The position numbers and the translations under genes are program-made. Source: a cf. Phormidesmis sp. LEGE 11477 (lineage in GTDB: Bacteria > Cyanobacteriota > Cyanobacteriia > Phormidesmidales > Phormidesmidaceae). From it: a stretch of 64,000 bases of DNA. Location: positions 1 through 64,000 of the forward strand of contig NZ_JADEXO010000005.1 in assembly GCF_015207105.1 (NCBI RefSeq), in the 5' to 3' direction. The notes beneath the pieces are model-generated. The model made no database searches. It had not been told where the DNA came from and saw only the letters and a program-made list of their open reading frames with translations. Positions within the stretch are counted from its first letter, which is position 1. Each line of letters opens with the position of its first letter. Shown here in pieces: positions 40,305 through 49,874 of this stretch.

Positions 40305-42725
40305 ATGCGTTCTTTCAAGCTGTCTACTAAAGCTTTGCTGTTGAGTGCGATCGCACTGAGCACCGAGGCGCTGCTGGCATTACCAGGGCTGGCTCAAAGC
40401 TTCGATAATCCCTATCCTCGGTTCTCTGATGCGAGCGATCACTGGGCTACCGCCTGTATTGAAGGTGTTGGCGAAGCAGGCTTGATGAAAGGCTACCTAG
40501 ACGGGCGATTCTTACCGGATGGCACCATGACGCGGGCTGAATTTGCAGCGGTGATGATCAAGGCATTTCCCAATGCCCAAACGGTGAGAGAAGCACCTAG
40601 CTTTGTAGATGTGGCAGAAGATTTCTGGGGTAGCCAGGCGATTAGAGATGCCTACGAGCGTGGCTTTCTAGCGGGCTATCCAGACAGTACGTTTAAGCCC
40701 GCCCAGCCAATTACTCGGGCTCAGGCTGTGGTAGTGATCTCAAACGCTCAGCGGCTAACGCTAGCAGAAAACGGCCCAACTGATAGCCAGCAGGTGCTGA
40801 GAAGCTTTTTGCGCGACTGGCGGCAGGTGCCGGAATGGGGGAGTGATGCGATCGCCGCTGCTATCCAAACCGGCATTGTCGTCAATTATCCTGACGCAAA
40901 CCAGCTACGACCTAGCGCCAGCATTACCCGAGGCGAAGCAACAGCGCTGCTGTGTCGAACAAATGTGGAAGGCACCGATGCTCGCTACTACGTTCCGGCC
41001 AAATACGTAACCAGCTTCATCGACCCGCCAGCGCTGACTTTTTTGAGAGAGTTTCCAACGGAGTTTTCTGATTTACTTTCTCAGAGGTTCGTGATCAATG
41101 GTCAAATATTCTTCGCTGGAAACAACGGTACTGCAGAGCTGTGGAAAACCGACGGTACGGTAGACGGCACGCAGAGGGTTCGAGCGTTGCAGATGACGCA
41201 GCCCAATGGCGAAACGGTTCAAACAACTGATGCGTCGATTTATGGAACAATTCCTACTGAAGCAACAGATTCTGAAGCAGACTCTGCCGCTGAACTCTGG
41301 ATTGTCACCAGGCAAGCCTTTCGTCAGTCTGGTCAATCAGAGAGCAGTATACAGGCTGGAATTTGGCACAGCGACGGTACAGAGCAAGGTACCGTCGCAC
41401 TAGCTTCGCTCAGTGAAGAGCTGTCGCGATCGCTTCGAGATGCCGAATACTGGATGATAGAGGCTAGTATTCCAGTCTCTGGAGAAAGCGTCTTTACGAT
41501 CAGGCTGCCAAACAGCACGCAGCTTTGGCGAACAGACGGCAAGACAGAGGCAGGAACTCAGCGCCTGCTAGAGCTACCTGATGTCTTGCCCGATGTCTAT
41601 AGAGATCAGCAAAGTTCTAGTTTTGGTGGACCTAGTAACTTCAGTATGATCGGTCGCCATCTACTTTTTGTAACTGATTCAGAAGAAGGAACAATGCTGT
41701 GGCGGACTGACGGCACGATAGAAGGAACAGAACAGATCAAAACAATTGTTGGGTTAGTGGACTCTTTTAAAAGAGAAGGAAACCAAATTTATTTTAGGCG
41801 GCAGACGGTTGGGCCAGATGAAGAGCCAAATGAAGCGCTATGGATAAGTGATGGAACAGAAGCTGGAACCACTGCAATAAAGAACTTTTTCCCAGGGTCA
41901 TTAGACTCTGATGCGAGGGTACTCGCTACCGTCGGCGAGACTGTGCTGGTCTTGGCGAACTCTTCAGCAGGCACTGGGCTATGGGAAACTGGCGGAACCC
42001 CAGAGAGTACGCGCTTAGTCAAGCAGTTGGCCTCAGCCCCTTTACATTCAGGCGATAGCATTTTTGTACAGCATGACGGGAAGCTCTTTTTTGCGGTGCC
42101 TACAGCCCTCCCTCCCTCATTGCCAGCCTCTAGCTTAGAAAGGCAAATCTATGAACCGACCTATAGCCTGTGGGTGAGCGATGGCACAGAAGCTGGAACA
42201 GTCCAGCTAGGCAGTCCCATCAAAAGCTTCTTCACCAACTTTACGTCTTTTAATGGTCGCCTGTTTTTCAATGGAAATGGGCCTAACGGTCAGGAGCTGT
42301 GGGTAACCGATGGCACTGTAGAAGGCACCCATCAGGTGATAGATCTATCGCCTGGATCAAGCCCCTATTCGCCAAATTGTCCCAGTCAGGATCCGCCTCC
42401 AGACTGGCGCAGAAAGCAACAATCAGGTCCCGCCCAGGCTTGCAAGTTTTACAAAGTGGCGAATAGCTCTTCGCCGCGATCGCTCACGGTTCGAGGCAAT
42501 TTCTTGTATTTTATTGCGGGCGATCGCGACCTATACCGCACAGATGGCACCGCGCTAGGCACTCAGTTCATCCGACGACTGAGAGGAGAATATGGCTTCT
42601 ATTCCCCTAGCATTACGGCTTTAGACGAGCAGCTATTGGTAACAGGCTACAGCGACAGCAGCGATCGTCCGCAGCTCTGGGCGATTCCAGAGCAGGAGAT
42701 ACCCGTGAGGACTGGGTTTGATTGA
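40305..42725 (+). CDS. secreted SLH-domain and ELWxxDGT-repeat protein
   Basis: An 806-residue envelope protein. The ATG at 40305 is preferred over the TTG at 40293, since it starts a signal peptide (basic RSFKLSTK, then a hydrophobic run, cleavage near LAQS). Three S-layer homology motifs occupy about residues 25-215, each with a TRA/TRG signature (MTRAEFAAV, ITRAQAVVV, ITRGEATAL). The remainder consists of about nine ELWxxDGT repeats (for example ELWKTDGTVDGT, MLWRTDGTIEGT, ELWVTDGTVEGT), which form a beta-propeller. The SLH region would attach to peptidoglycan-linked polysaccharide and the propeller would be exposed. Ligand unknown. Confidence 0.9.
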   Translation: MRSFKLSTKALLLSAIALSTEALLALPGLAQSFDNPYPRFSDASDHWATACIEGVGEAGLMKGYLDGRFLPDGTMTRAEFAAVMIKAFPNAQTVREAPSFVDVAEDFWGSQAIRDAYERGFLAGYPDSTFKPAQPITRAQAVVVISNAQRLTLAENGPTDSQQVLRSFLRDWRQVPEWGSDAIAAAIQTGIVVNYPDANQLRPSASITRGEATALLCRTNVEGTDARYYVPAKYVTSFIDPPALTFLREFPTEFSDLLSQRFVINGQIFFAGNNGTAELWKTDGTVDGTQRVRALQMTQPNGETVQTTDASIYGTIPTEATDSEADSAAELWIVTRQAFRQSGQSESSIQAGIWHSDGTEQGTVALASLSEELSRSLRDAEYWMIEASIPVSGESVFTIRLPNSTQLWRTDGKTEAGTQRLLELPDVLPDVYRDQQSSSFGGPSNFSMIGRHLLFVTDSEEGTMLWRTDGTIEGTEQIKTIVGLVDSFKREGNQIYFRRQTVGPDEEPNEALWISDGTEAGTTAIKNFFPGSLDSDARVLATVGETVLVLANSSAGTGLWETGGTPESTRLVKQLASAPLHSGDSIFVQHDGKLFFAVPTALPPSLPASSLERQIYEPTYSLWVSDGTEAGTVQLGSPIKSFFTNFTSFNGRLFFNGNGPNGQELWVTDGTVEGTHQVIDLSPGSSPYSPNCPSQDPPPDWRRKQQSGPAQACKFYKVANSSSPRSLTVRGNFLYFIAGDRDLYRTDGTALGTQFIRRLRGEYGFYSPSITALDEQLLVTGYSDSSDRPQLWAIPEQEIPVRTGFD

Positions 42726-42764
42726 AGACTAGCTAGCTAGTTAAGTGCCTGCCGTGCGCCGCTG

Positions 42765-43310
42765 TCAGTTTTCTCTTGAAAGTTCGTACAGACAGTGTTC
42801 TCTCAGTTCGCTGCCAACTGGTACATCAGGATGCATGAATGTTTGGGCAGCTTTGCACATCCCTAACTTTCTCATAACGGCTTCAGAGCGTTTGTTCACC
42901 AATGCGGTGAAAGAAACAATTTTCTCTAGCGCCAGCGTTTCAAAGCCAAAAGCCAAAGCAACCCTCGCCGCTTCAGTCGCATAGCCATATCCCCAATAGG
43001 AATAGTCAAGTCGCCAACCCACTTCTACACAGGGTTGAAACGGCAAGTCTGCCGAAGGAACGTTGAGCCCGACAAAGCCGATGAAGTCATGCTTTTCTTT
43101 TAGCTCTACCGCCCACCAGCCCCATCCTTTCTGGGCAAACGTGCTGATAATCTTGTCAGCTAGTGCATCGCTTTGCGATCGCGACAGCGGCTGCGGGAAA
43201 AACTCCATCACTCGCTCATCAGCATTGAGCTGAGCAAAGGGCAGCTTGTCGGCCTCTTTCCACTGCCGAAGACGAAGGCGATCAGTCTCTAGCTCGTAGA
43301 TCCTTGTCAT
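42765..43310 (-). CDS. GNAT-family N-acetyltransferase (RimJ/RimL type)
   Basis: A 181-residue acetyltransferase using acetyl-CoA. The opening ETDRLRLRQWKEAD is typical of the RimJ/RimL branch, and DFIGFVGLN, VEVGWRLDYSYWGYGYATEAARVALAFGF (split over the acetyl-CoA loop) and NKRSEAVMRKLGM are standard GNAT motifs. Such proteins act on ribosomal N-termini or small amines; the substrate cannot be told. It is convergent with the SLH protein gene. Confidence 0.92.
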   Translation of the reverse strand: MTRIYELETDRLRLRQWKEADKLPFAQLNADERVMEFFPQPLSRSQSDALADKIISTFAQKGWGWWAVELKEKHDFIGFVGLNVPSADLPFQPCVEVGWRLDYSYWGYGYATEAARVALAFGFETLALEKIVSFTALVNKRSEAVMRKLGMCKAAQTFMHPDVPVGSELREHCLYELSREN

Positions 43311-43462
43311 AGTGTAGAGCCTTCAATACCAAGCCCTCAGCGATAAAGCGTGTATTCAAGCCGATCGTCGAATCAGTCCTAGTGTTATCAGTCCTAGTAT
43401 TATAGAAGCTGTTTCGGATTGTCGCCCTCTTAACCTATGCAACAAAGCTGCGTAGCTACTCT

Positions 43463-44119
43463 ATGAAAAAACTGATCGATCTTAGCCACACAGTAGAAGA
43501 TGGCATGGTCACCTACAAAGGGATTCCCGCCCCAATTATCTGTGACTATCTCACCCGCGAAGCCTCCAAAAGCTATTACGCAGAAGGCACGACCTTCCAT
43601 ATTGGCAAGATCGAACTGGTCGCTAATACTGGCACCTACATAGATTCTCCTTTCCATCGCTATGCAGATGGGAAAGATTTGTCAGAACTTTCTTTGAGTG
43701 CGATCGCAGACTTAGAAGGCATCGTATTTCGAGTAGATCCACAGCAAACTATTCACAGCCTAGAAGATTTTAGCGATACCGATGTCAATGGCAAAGCTGT
43801 GCTGATTCATACTGGCTGGGCGCAACACTGGAGAACAGATCAATACTTTGAAGATCACCCACACCTGAGTGAGGCAGCGGCAGTTTGGCTACGCGATGCT
43901 GGCGCTACATTAGTAGGAATCGACTCATACAACATTGATAGTACGTCAACCGGCGCGCGTCCGGCCCATTCTGTTCTACTAAGGGCTGATATTCCAATTG
44001 TGGAACACATGTGCGGGTTAGAACAGATTCCTAACAATGGGTTTAAGTTCAACGCAGTACCCGTGAAAGTAAAAAAGTTCGGAACTTTCCCGGTACGAGC
44101 CTACGCCGTTGTTTCCTAA
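43463..44119 (+). CDS. cyclase / kynurenine-formamidase-like metal hydrolase
   Basis: A 218-residue member of the cyclase family (Pfam Cyclase). The N-terminal IDLSHTVEDGMVTYKG and the metal motif NTGTYIDSPFHRY are clear; the usual HxGTHxD is altered to NTGTYID, so one common His ligand of the first motif is replaced. HTGWAQHW and GIDSYNIDST are also typical. Characterised relatives hydrolyse N-formylkynurenine or act on polyketide and isatin substrates; the true substrate here is unknown. It overlaps the convergent SpoIID-like gene by four bases at the 3' ends. Confidence 0.85.
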   Translation: MKKLIDLSHTVEDGMVTYKGIPAPIICDYLTREASKSYYAEGTTFHIGKIELVANTGTYIDSPFHRYADGKDLSELSLSAIADLEGIVFRVDPQQTIHSLEDFSDTDVNGKAVLIHTGWAQHWRTDQYFEDHPHLSEAAAVWLRDAGATLVGIDSYNIDSTSTGARPAHSVLLRADIPIVEHMCGLEQIPNNGFKFNAVPVKVKKFGTFPVRAYAVVS

Positions 44120-45534
44120 TCCTGATCGGTCTCAATCCGTCCTAGTGCTGTTCCAGGATAGTAGTGCGCCAAGATCTCTTGATAGGCGTACCCTTGTTCA
44201 GCTAGGTCTTTTGCACCTAGCTGACTCATGCCGCTACCCTTGTGGGCATCGTCGACAATCTCTTGGGAGGCAGCATACAAAGATTCAACAATGCCGCCTT
44301 CATGGCTGATGAATTCGCCAGCCGTGGCTAAAACGGCGGCCCGAGTAATGCTATCTTCTCGTTCGATGCCTTTATAGGCTTGGAACCGCTGAGTATTGTC
44401 TAGATCGAAATAGTCTTCGCTGGCGGGATGAATATTGTGAGTAAGGGCGTAGGAACGAGCGGCAATGGCTTGCGCCTTGAGCGATTCGATTGCCCAAGAC
44501 GAAGACATCTCGCTACCGACGACGCTATATAGATAGTCGCCAAGTAAAACATAGTTGACCGCAATCAGGCCCCGTTCGCGCTGGGCAATCAATACGCGGC
44601 CTCTATACCAGCGACTACCCACAGCGACATAGCCGCCCTCATCTGGATAGACCCAAAAAGCACTGGGCATCGTTTCGCCATCCACGACGATACCGCCATT
44701 GATTTTAGCAAAGGCGGCAGTTTCGGGAGTGAGGGTTTTGAGGGGGTTGCCATCGAGGTCGGTGAGGGCACCGCCATGAGAGGTGGCAAAGCCAATCTCA
44801 CTGACGTCTCTAGCTAGAGCAACGCGCATTTCTAGAACGCTGTCGATGGTTGTGCCCGAAAAGACCACAGGCGCAGCGGCTGGGGCGGGTGGAGCAGTGG
44901 CGGTGACTTTTTCTACTTTTGGTGCTAATGATGGCTTTGAGTCAGTGGCTGCGGCGTTAGTAGCTGTGGTATCAGGCTGGGCTTTGGCTGCCTCGGGCGC
45001 GTCAGGGGCTGTGGTATTGGGTTCTGTGGTGGGGTTGGATGTGATCGCGACTCCACTGATTGCTTCCAGCTTGCGATAGAAAATCTGATGAGTCAGAAAT
45101 AGATCGGCTATGCGCTCAGTTGGTTCTGCCGTCGGATCGCCTGCCTTCTTTAACGGAATCTGGGCTGGATCTGGCTGCAGCTTAGTTTGTATCGTGGTGG
45201 GCCAGTCTTGAGTAAAGGCAAAGCCAGTCAGCGCGGAGAGAATACCAAAGCCGATAGATATTCTTCTGAAGGTAAGCCGCTGCATGAATTGCGAGCTGGC
45301 TATCTTCGGTCTTGCGGCTTTTGACTGGTCAGAGTCCGCTTCGTCAGACTCTGAACTAGCAACATCTGAACTAGCAACATCCGAACTAGTCGCGGCGCTA
45401 GCAACCGTCGAGCCTACCTTTTCAGACTCTGTAATAGGCGTCACTGCTGCGGTCGATTGAGCAGGCTTAACCACTGACTGATTAGCACGCTGAGGCTTCA
45501 GTAATCGCAATAATATTAATGGCTGCTTTAGCAT
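44116..45534 (-). CDS. SpoIID/LytB-domain cell-wall protein
   Basis: A 472-residue protein with an N-terminal cytoplasmic tail, one membrane segment near residues 90-106 (ISIGFGILSALTGFAF), an Ala/Thr/Pro-rich linker, and a SpoIID domain in the C-terminal half. The domain shows NYVLLGDYLYSVVGSEM, LKAQAIAARSYAL, HEGGIVESLYAAS and GMSQLGAKDLAEQG. SpoIID in Bacillus is a lytic transglycosylase; cyanobacterial members are probably involved in peptidoglycan remodelling. The N-terminus has Ser/Asp/Val repeats (SSDVAS twice). Confidence 0.88.
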   Translation of the reverse strand: MLKQPLILLRLLKPQRANQSVVKPAQSTAAVTPITESEKVGSTVASAATSSDVASSDVASSESDEADSDQSKAARPKIASSQFMQRLTFRRISIGFGILSALTGFAFTQDWPTTIQTKLQPDPAQIPLKKAGDPTAEPTERIADLFLTHQIFYRKLEAISGVAITSNPTTEPNTTAPDAPEAAKAQPDTTATNAAATDSKPSLAPKVEKVTATAPPAPAAAPVVFSGTTIDSVLEMRVALARDVSEIGFATSHGGALTDLDGNPLKTLTPETAAFAKINGGIVVDGETMPSAFWVYPDEGGYVAVGSRWYRGRVLIAQRERGLIAVNYVLLGDYLYSVVGSEMSSSWAIESLKAQAIAARSYALTHNIHPASEDYFDLDNTQRFQAYKGIEREDSITRAAVLATAGEFISHEGGIVESLYAASQEIVDDAHKGSGMSQLGAKDLAEQGYAYQEILAHYYPGTALGRIETDQD

Positions 45535-45765
45535 AGTATTTCAATATCTTTAAGTGGCCTGCTGCCAGAAGGATTCGCAATCCGCAGTTCATTATGACAA
45601 GTCGCTCTCTAAAATGTGTCAGCAGAGGCTAGACATTGCCAGATAATTACCAGATACTGGCCTGGGTTCACACTATCCGTGAAATTCTAATATCTACCCG
45701 AATAATCTAGCAGCCTGCTGGTAGACAGTCTAAACATCTGGCACAGAAGGAACAAGTATCTTTTG

Positions 45766-46671
45766 ATGAACGAAAATACTTCATCGGTTCAACTCAACAG
45801 TTCAAACAGTGATTCACAGAGCGACTTGCAGAGTGATTCACAAAGCGGCTCTAGTAACGGCGACCTAGTGCTGGTGGCGGGTGCGACAGGCGGAGTAGGC
45901 CAGCTCAGCGTCGCCAGGCTAATTGCAGCAGGCTATCGAGTGCGGGTACTCACTCGCACCGCCGCCAAAGCCGAGAATATGTTTGCTGGAAAGGTTGAGA
46001 TTGCAATTGGCGATATTCGACAGCCCGCCACCCTACCCGCTGCAACCGCCGGAATTACCCATTTGATCTGTGCGACTGGGACGACGGCTCTGCCCTCTGC
46101 TCGGTGGGATTTTCAGACGGATTTTGGCAGTAACCCATTAGAGCAAATCACTAACTGGGCCAGGGTTTATCTAGACGAAGACTTTCGCAATGCTCAGGCT
46201 CGCAATACGCCTGAAGCGGTGGACGCGATCGGCGTGAGCAATCTAGTGCAGGCGGCCCCTCAAGACCTGCAGCGGTTCGTTTTTGTCTCTTCTTGCGGTG
46301 TAGCTAGAAAAGACCAGTTTCCGTACAGCGTTTTGAACGCTTATGGCGTGCTCGATGCTAAAGGCAAAGGCGAAACGGCGATCTTGCGCTCGGGCTTGCC
46401 CTACACGATTATTCGCCCCGGCCAGCTAACGGACGGTCCCTACACATCTAGAGATTTCAATTCGCTGGTGCAGGCCAGTACGGATAGCAAGCTAGGCGTT
46501 GTCATGGAGACGGGCGACACGCTAAACGGTCAGACTAGCCGGATCGATGTGGCGGCGGCTTGCGTGGCCTGCTTGGAAGTAGAGGCGGCGAAGAATAAGG
46601 CCGTTGAGATCATTAGTAAAGGCGATCGCCCGGCGCAGATCGACTGGGCTGAGCTATTTGCCACCGCGTAA
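45766..46671 (+). CDS. NAD(P)-binding SDR/NmrA-like protein
   Basis: A 301-residue atypical short-chain dehydrogenase fold. The ATG at 45766 is preferred to the TTG just before it. A Ser/Asp/Gln-rich leader (about 30 residues, built from repeated GATTCACAGAG-type units) precedes the Rossmann motif VAGATGGVGQLS. The later motifs FVFVSSCGV, YGVLDAKGKGE and YTIIRPGQLTDGPY are typical of complex-I-assembly or plastid-type NAD(P)-binding proteins. The catalytic YxxxK is replaced by a YGVLDAK arrangement, so the protein may bind cofactor without classic SDR catalysis. Confidence 0.85.
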   Translation: MNENTSSVQLNSSNSDSQSDLQSDSQSGSSNGDLVLVAGATGGVGQLSVARLIAAGYRVRVLTRTAAKAENMFAGKVEIAIGDIRQPATLPAATAGITHLICATGTTALPSARWDFQTDFGSNPLEQITNWARVYLDEDFRNAQARNTPEAVDAIGVSNLVQAAPQDLQRFVFVSSCGVARKDQFPYSVLNAYGVLDAKGKGETAILRSGLPYTIIRPGQLTDGPYTSRDFNSLVQASTDSKLGVVMETGDTLNGQTSRIDVAAACVACLEVEAAKNKAVEIISKGDRPAQIDWAELFATA

Positions 46672-46785
46672 ATAATGCACTGAATATGCACTGACTATAG
46701 GAAGAGCATGAAACGTAGCAGCTACAGGTTACTAGCGCTGAGCACATTAGAATAAAGTTACCGACTTGAGTCAGCGGGCTATTCG

Positions 46786-47025
46786 ATGAAGGCTATAGAG
46801 ACGACAGCAACTATCAACCAGCAAGGCCAATTGACGCTAGATAGTGCGTTAGAGATAGCTCAGCCTCAGAGAGTCAGGGTCATTATCTTGATGTCTGAGG
46901 CTGATGATGAGGATGATACGCCAGATGAGATAGTTCTTACGGGCATTCAACAAGGTATGAAAGAAGCACTATCTGGAAAAACATTGCCTTTATCAGAGAT
47001 GTGGACAGGTATCGATGCCGAATGA
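46786..47025 (+). CDS. RelN-family antitoxin (orphaned)
   Basis: A 79-residue acidic protein with the pattern of RelN-type antitoxins common in cyanobacteria: MKAIETTATINQQGQLTLD, then RVRVIILMSE, and a C-terminal GMKEALSGKTLPLSEMW toxin-binding segment. Normally an overlapping RelE toxin follows. Here an overlapping ATG at 47015 opens only the first residues of such a toxin and then runs into a hairpin, so the antitoxin appears to be without a partner. Confidence 0.75.
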   Translation: MKAIETTATINQQGQLTLDSALEIAQPQRVRVIILMSEADDEDDTPDEIVLTGIQQGMKEALSGKTLPLSEMWTGIDAE

Positions 47026-47140
47026 GCCTGTCGAAGTTACGCTATCGTCCCAATTTAAACAAGAAAGGACGCAGGGTCTGCGTCCTTGGGAAAATGGGTG
47101 GTTGCTTGTAAACGCCCGATGTTCTAGTTGGCGTGATTAG
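47015..47140 (+). pseudogene. truncated RelE-type toxin remnant
   Basis: An ATG overlapping the antitoxin stop begins MPNEPVEVTLSSQFKQ, which matches the usual N-terminus of RelE toxins paired with RelN antitoxins. After about 17 codons the frame enters a perfect hairpin and continues without similarity to a stop at 47138. The catalytic part of the toxin is missing, so the toxin is inactive. Confidence 0.55.
47065..47087. terminator. strong 10-bp hairpin, probable terminator for the minus-strand ABC gene
   Basis: AAGGACGCAG (47065-47074) and CTGCGTCCTT (47078-47087) pair perfectly with a 3-base loop. On the minus strand it is followed by TCTTGTTT, on the plus strand by non-T sequence, so termination is more likely for minus-strand transcripts coming from the ABC transporter gene. 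Confidence 0.65.
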
Positions 47141-47329
47141 AGAGATAGCAAGCGAAACTCACACTAGGAAATTGACGGCTAGCCAAAGCGTCACTAGTGA
47201 ACCAAATACGCCTAGCCAAAGCTTAAATCGGATATCCATGCGCTCTCATAAAGTAAGGTTGCTTTTGTCATCCTATCGAGAAACCGTTCCTTTTTGGGTA
47301 GGGTTTGCCGAAATAAAGAGCGATCGCAC

Positions 47330-49219
47330 TTAAGCAGCGGTATAGCTTTCAGCCTGCAAGCGAAACATCTCTTCATAGCGCCCTCGCTTTTGCATGAGCT
47401 GTTCGTGGGTACCCACTTCAATAATCTCGCCTTTCTCTAATACGATAATGCGATCGGCCATGCGAACGGTAGAAAAGCGATGGCTGACTAAAAAGGTCAT
47501 TTTGCCTTTGGTGAGCTGGCGAAAGCGCTCAAAAAGATCGTGTTCGGCGATCGCATCGACAGCCGCTGTCGGCTCATCTAGGATCAGCACCTGCGCTTGG
47601 GACATAAACGCCCGCGCTAGGCCAATCTTTTGCCACTGACCGCCCGAAAGATCCACACCGCCATCAAACATTTTGCCCAGCACGGTATCGTAGCCCTGGT
47701 TCAATTCAGTGATCACCGGGTCGGCACCGGCCTCAGTCGCCGCCTGAAAGACCCTGTGTGAATCTTCTTTATTGGGCAGATCGCCAAAGCCGATATTGTC
47801 TTGGGCGGACAATGCATAGCGAGCAAAGTCTTGAAAAAGAACGCCAATATTACGACGCAAGTCGCTGAGTTTGAAGGCACTCAGGGGAATATCGTCCAAA
47901 GTGATCAGCCCTCGATCGATGTCATACAGTCGAGTCAAAAGCTTGAGCAAAGTTGTCTTCCCCGATCCGTTGAGACCCACTAGGGCAATACATTCGGTCG
48001 GGGCGACGGTCAGCGTAATGTTCTTTAGGGTAGGCTGTTTACTGCCAGGATAGGTGAAGTAAACGTTTTGTAGGACAAGACCTTCTCTGATTGGCGTAGG
48101 GAAATCTTTGGGTCTGCGAGGGCTGATGATTTGGGGTGCCAAATCGATGAATTCAAAATACTGCGACACATAAAGGTTGAATTCGTAGAGGGTGGCAGTG
48201 GTAGTGAGGATGCCTTGGGTAGCGGCTTGGGCCTGCTGAAAGGTGCCTGCATAAAGCGTGAGATCGCCGATGGTGACTAGGCCGCGAATGGCTTCCCAAA
48301 GGACTAGGGCGTAGGCGCTGTAGAAGGCGATCGCGGCCACCATTTCGATACTGACTTGGGCAAAAGACTGCCGCCGGGCGATGGTCTGCGACTCACGATT
48401 AAACTGATCGCGAATGCTGTGATACTGCTCGACTAGGTGATCGCCCAAGTTGAACAGTCTGACCTCTTTGACAAATTTGGGTTCGGTCAACACCGCGCCG
48501 AAGTAGTCGGCTAGTCTACGGCTAGGCGTTTGCCGCCGGGTCATCCAGAATCGGCGCTCGGAGAAGCGAACGCTGACCCAAAAAGTCGGCAGGGCGCTGA
48601 GCAGTAAGAGCACAAAAACTAAGGGATTGAACCGCAAAAGCAATGCCAGCAATCCGACCAGTCTAGTCACCTGACCCAACAGCGTTAGCGATAGGCGCAG
48701 AACCCGCATTGGGTAGCTGCTGCCGCTCTGCTGGGCGCGGTTGAGAATATCGTGGAATTCGGAGGATTCGTAATGGGCAAGATCGAGGCGGGTAGCCTGC
48801 TCTAGCATCTTGGTGTTGGCATAGAGCAAAAAGCGATCGCTCATCACCTGAGTCGTATAGCCATCGAGCTGCTGCAAAATGGCCTGCAATACCAATAGGC
48901 CAAATCCAGCGCCGACTAGCGGCAAGAGCGCTTGCACCATCACTTCTGTTGCTGCACCTGCTCTAACTAAGATCACGACTTGATCTACGATGCGCGCACT
49001 GATGGCTATCTGCGCGGCAGGCAGTAGCGAACTGGTTAAGGTCAGCGCCACACTGATCAAAAGAGCGAGAGGCGTTGCAGACCATACCAGCCGGAACAGT
49101 CGGGGCATGTTTTTGAAAATGGCGATCGAACTGGAGAGCTTTTGGGCGATCGCACCCAGTATTGAGTTAGCCAGTCTTGAATTAGCTTTCAAATAGCGAA
49201 GGACACTGTGAAAAGTCAT
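47330..49219 (-). CDS. ABC exporter with fused membrane and ATPase domains
   Basis: A 629-residue half-transporter that should work as a homodimer. Six membrane helices lie in about residues 40-340 and a nucleotide-binding domain follows with Walker A VGLNGSGKTT, Q-loop GVLFQDFARY, signature LSGGQWQKI, Walker B VLILDEPTAAVD and switch LVSHRFS. An unusually long N-terminal stretch precedes the first helix; an alternative start is the Met at MPRLFRLVW (about 49108). The class is multidrug/lipid/peptide exporter; the substrate is not deducible. It stands alone. Confidence 0.93.
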   Translation of the reverse strand: MTFHSVLRYLKANSRLANSILGAIAQKLSSSIAIFKNMPRLFRLVWSATPLALLISVALTLTSSLLPAAQIAISARIVDQVVILVRAGAATEVMVQALLPLVGAGFGLLVLQAILQQLDGYTTQVMSDRFLLYANTKMLEQATRLDLAHYESSEFHDILNRAQQSGSSYPMRVLRLSLTLLGQVTRLVGLLALLLRFNPLVFVLLLLSALPTFWVSVRFSERRFWMTRRQTPSRRLADYFGAVLTEPKFVKEVRLFNLGDHLVEQYHSIRDQFNRESQTIARRQSFAQVSIEMVAAIAFYSAYALVLWEAIRGLVTIGDLTLYAGTFQQAQAATQGILTTTATLYEFNLYVSQYFEFIDLAPQIISPRRPKDFPTPIREGLVLQNVYFTYPGSKQPTLKNITLTVAPTECIALVGLNGSGKTTLLKLLTRLYDIDRGLITLDDIPLSAFKLSDLRRNIGVLFQDFARYALSAQDNIGFGDLPNKEDSHRVFQAATEAGADPVITELNQGYDTVLGKMFDGGVDLSGGQWQKIGLARAFMSQAQVLILDEPTAAVDAIAEHDLFERFRQLTKGKMTFLVSHRFSTVRMADRIIVLEKGEIIEVGTHEQLMQKRGRYEEMFRLQAESYTAA

Positions 49220-49450
49220 CCCTTCATCTTATCAAATTCTTCTGTTACAGACCCGAAAAGCCACGTGTAAACGCTTGGACGCGAATAGCCACACACCAAC
49301 CGCTTGAGGGCAATAAGAGAGAAATTGACAACTACGCTGAAGTTCTCCAAAAGGGCACTGCAGCTTTGTCAAACAGCTACAACGTTCTGAATGACATCCT
49401 ATGGAATGAACCGGTTTAAAGCAGCCGTTGGGAGGTGAGGTCGTTCAACA

Positions 49451-49768
49451 TCATTTCGTCACTTCATCTATCCAGCTCAAATATGCTGGGAAGCCAGCAG
49501 TGATAGGAACTTCAATAATCTCTGGCACTTCATAGCTATGGTTTTCGACAATGCACTGTTGAATAGCCGAAAAGTCACTGTGTTTGGCCTTGATCATCAA
49601 AAGCTGCTCACTATCAACGTTTAGACTTCCTTTCCAGGTATAGTGGCTTTTGATCGGAACTACTTGAACGCAGGCGGCAAGCTGCTTGCTTAAAAGCACT
49701 TCAGCAAGGTTTGTTGCATCGTCGTCGCTACTGACTGTGGTGATCACCACTGAATACTGATTAGACAT
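49451..49768 (-). CDS. cutA: CutA divalent-cation tolerance protein
   Basis: A 105-residue trimeric CutA protein. The family pattern is complete: VVITTVSSDDDATNLAEVLL, LAACVQVVPIKSHYTWKG, LLMIKAKHSDF, NHSYEVPEIIEVPI and YLSWIDEVT. In E. coli it was linked to copper tolerance; related proteins bind signalling partners. The exact role in cyanobacteria is unsettled. Confidence 0.97.
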   Translation of the reverse strand: MSNQYSVVITTVSSDDDATNLAEVLLSKQLAACVQVVPIKSHYTWKGSLNVDSEQLLMIKAKHSDFSAIQQCIVENHSYEVPEIIEVPITAGFPAYLSWIDEVTK

Positions 49769-49874
49769 TACGATTTCTTCCTAACAGAACAAAAGTCTAC
49801 AAGAATAGGCAAGAACATTTATTAGAAGGGGCTGGCAGCGGCGTCTCTTAGTTCATACAAAGGATCAACGACCA

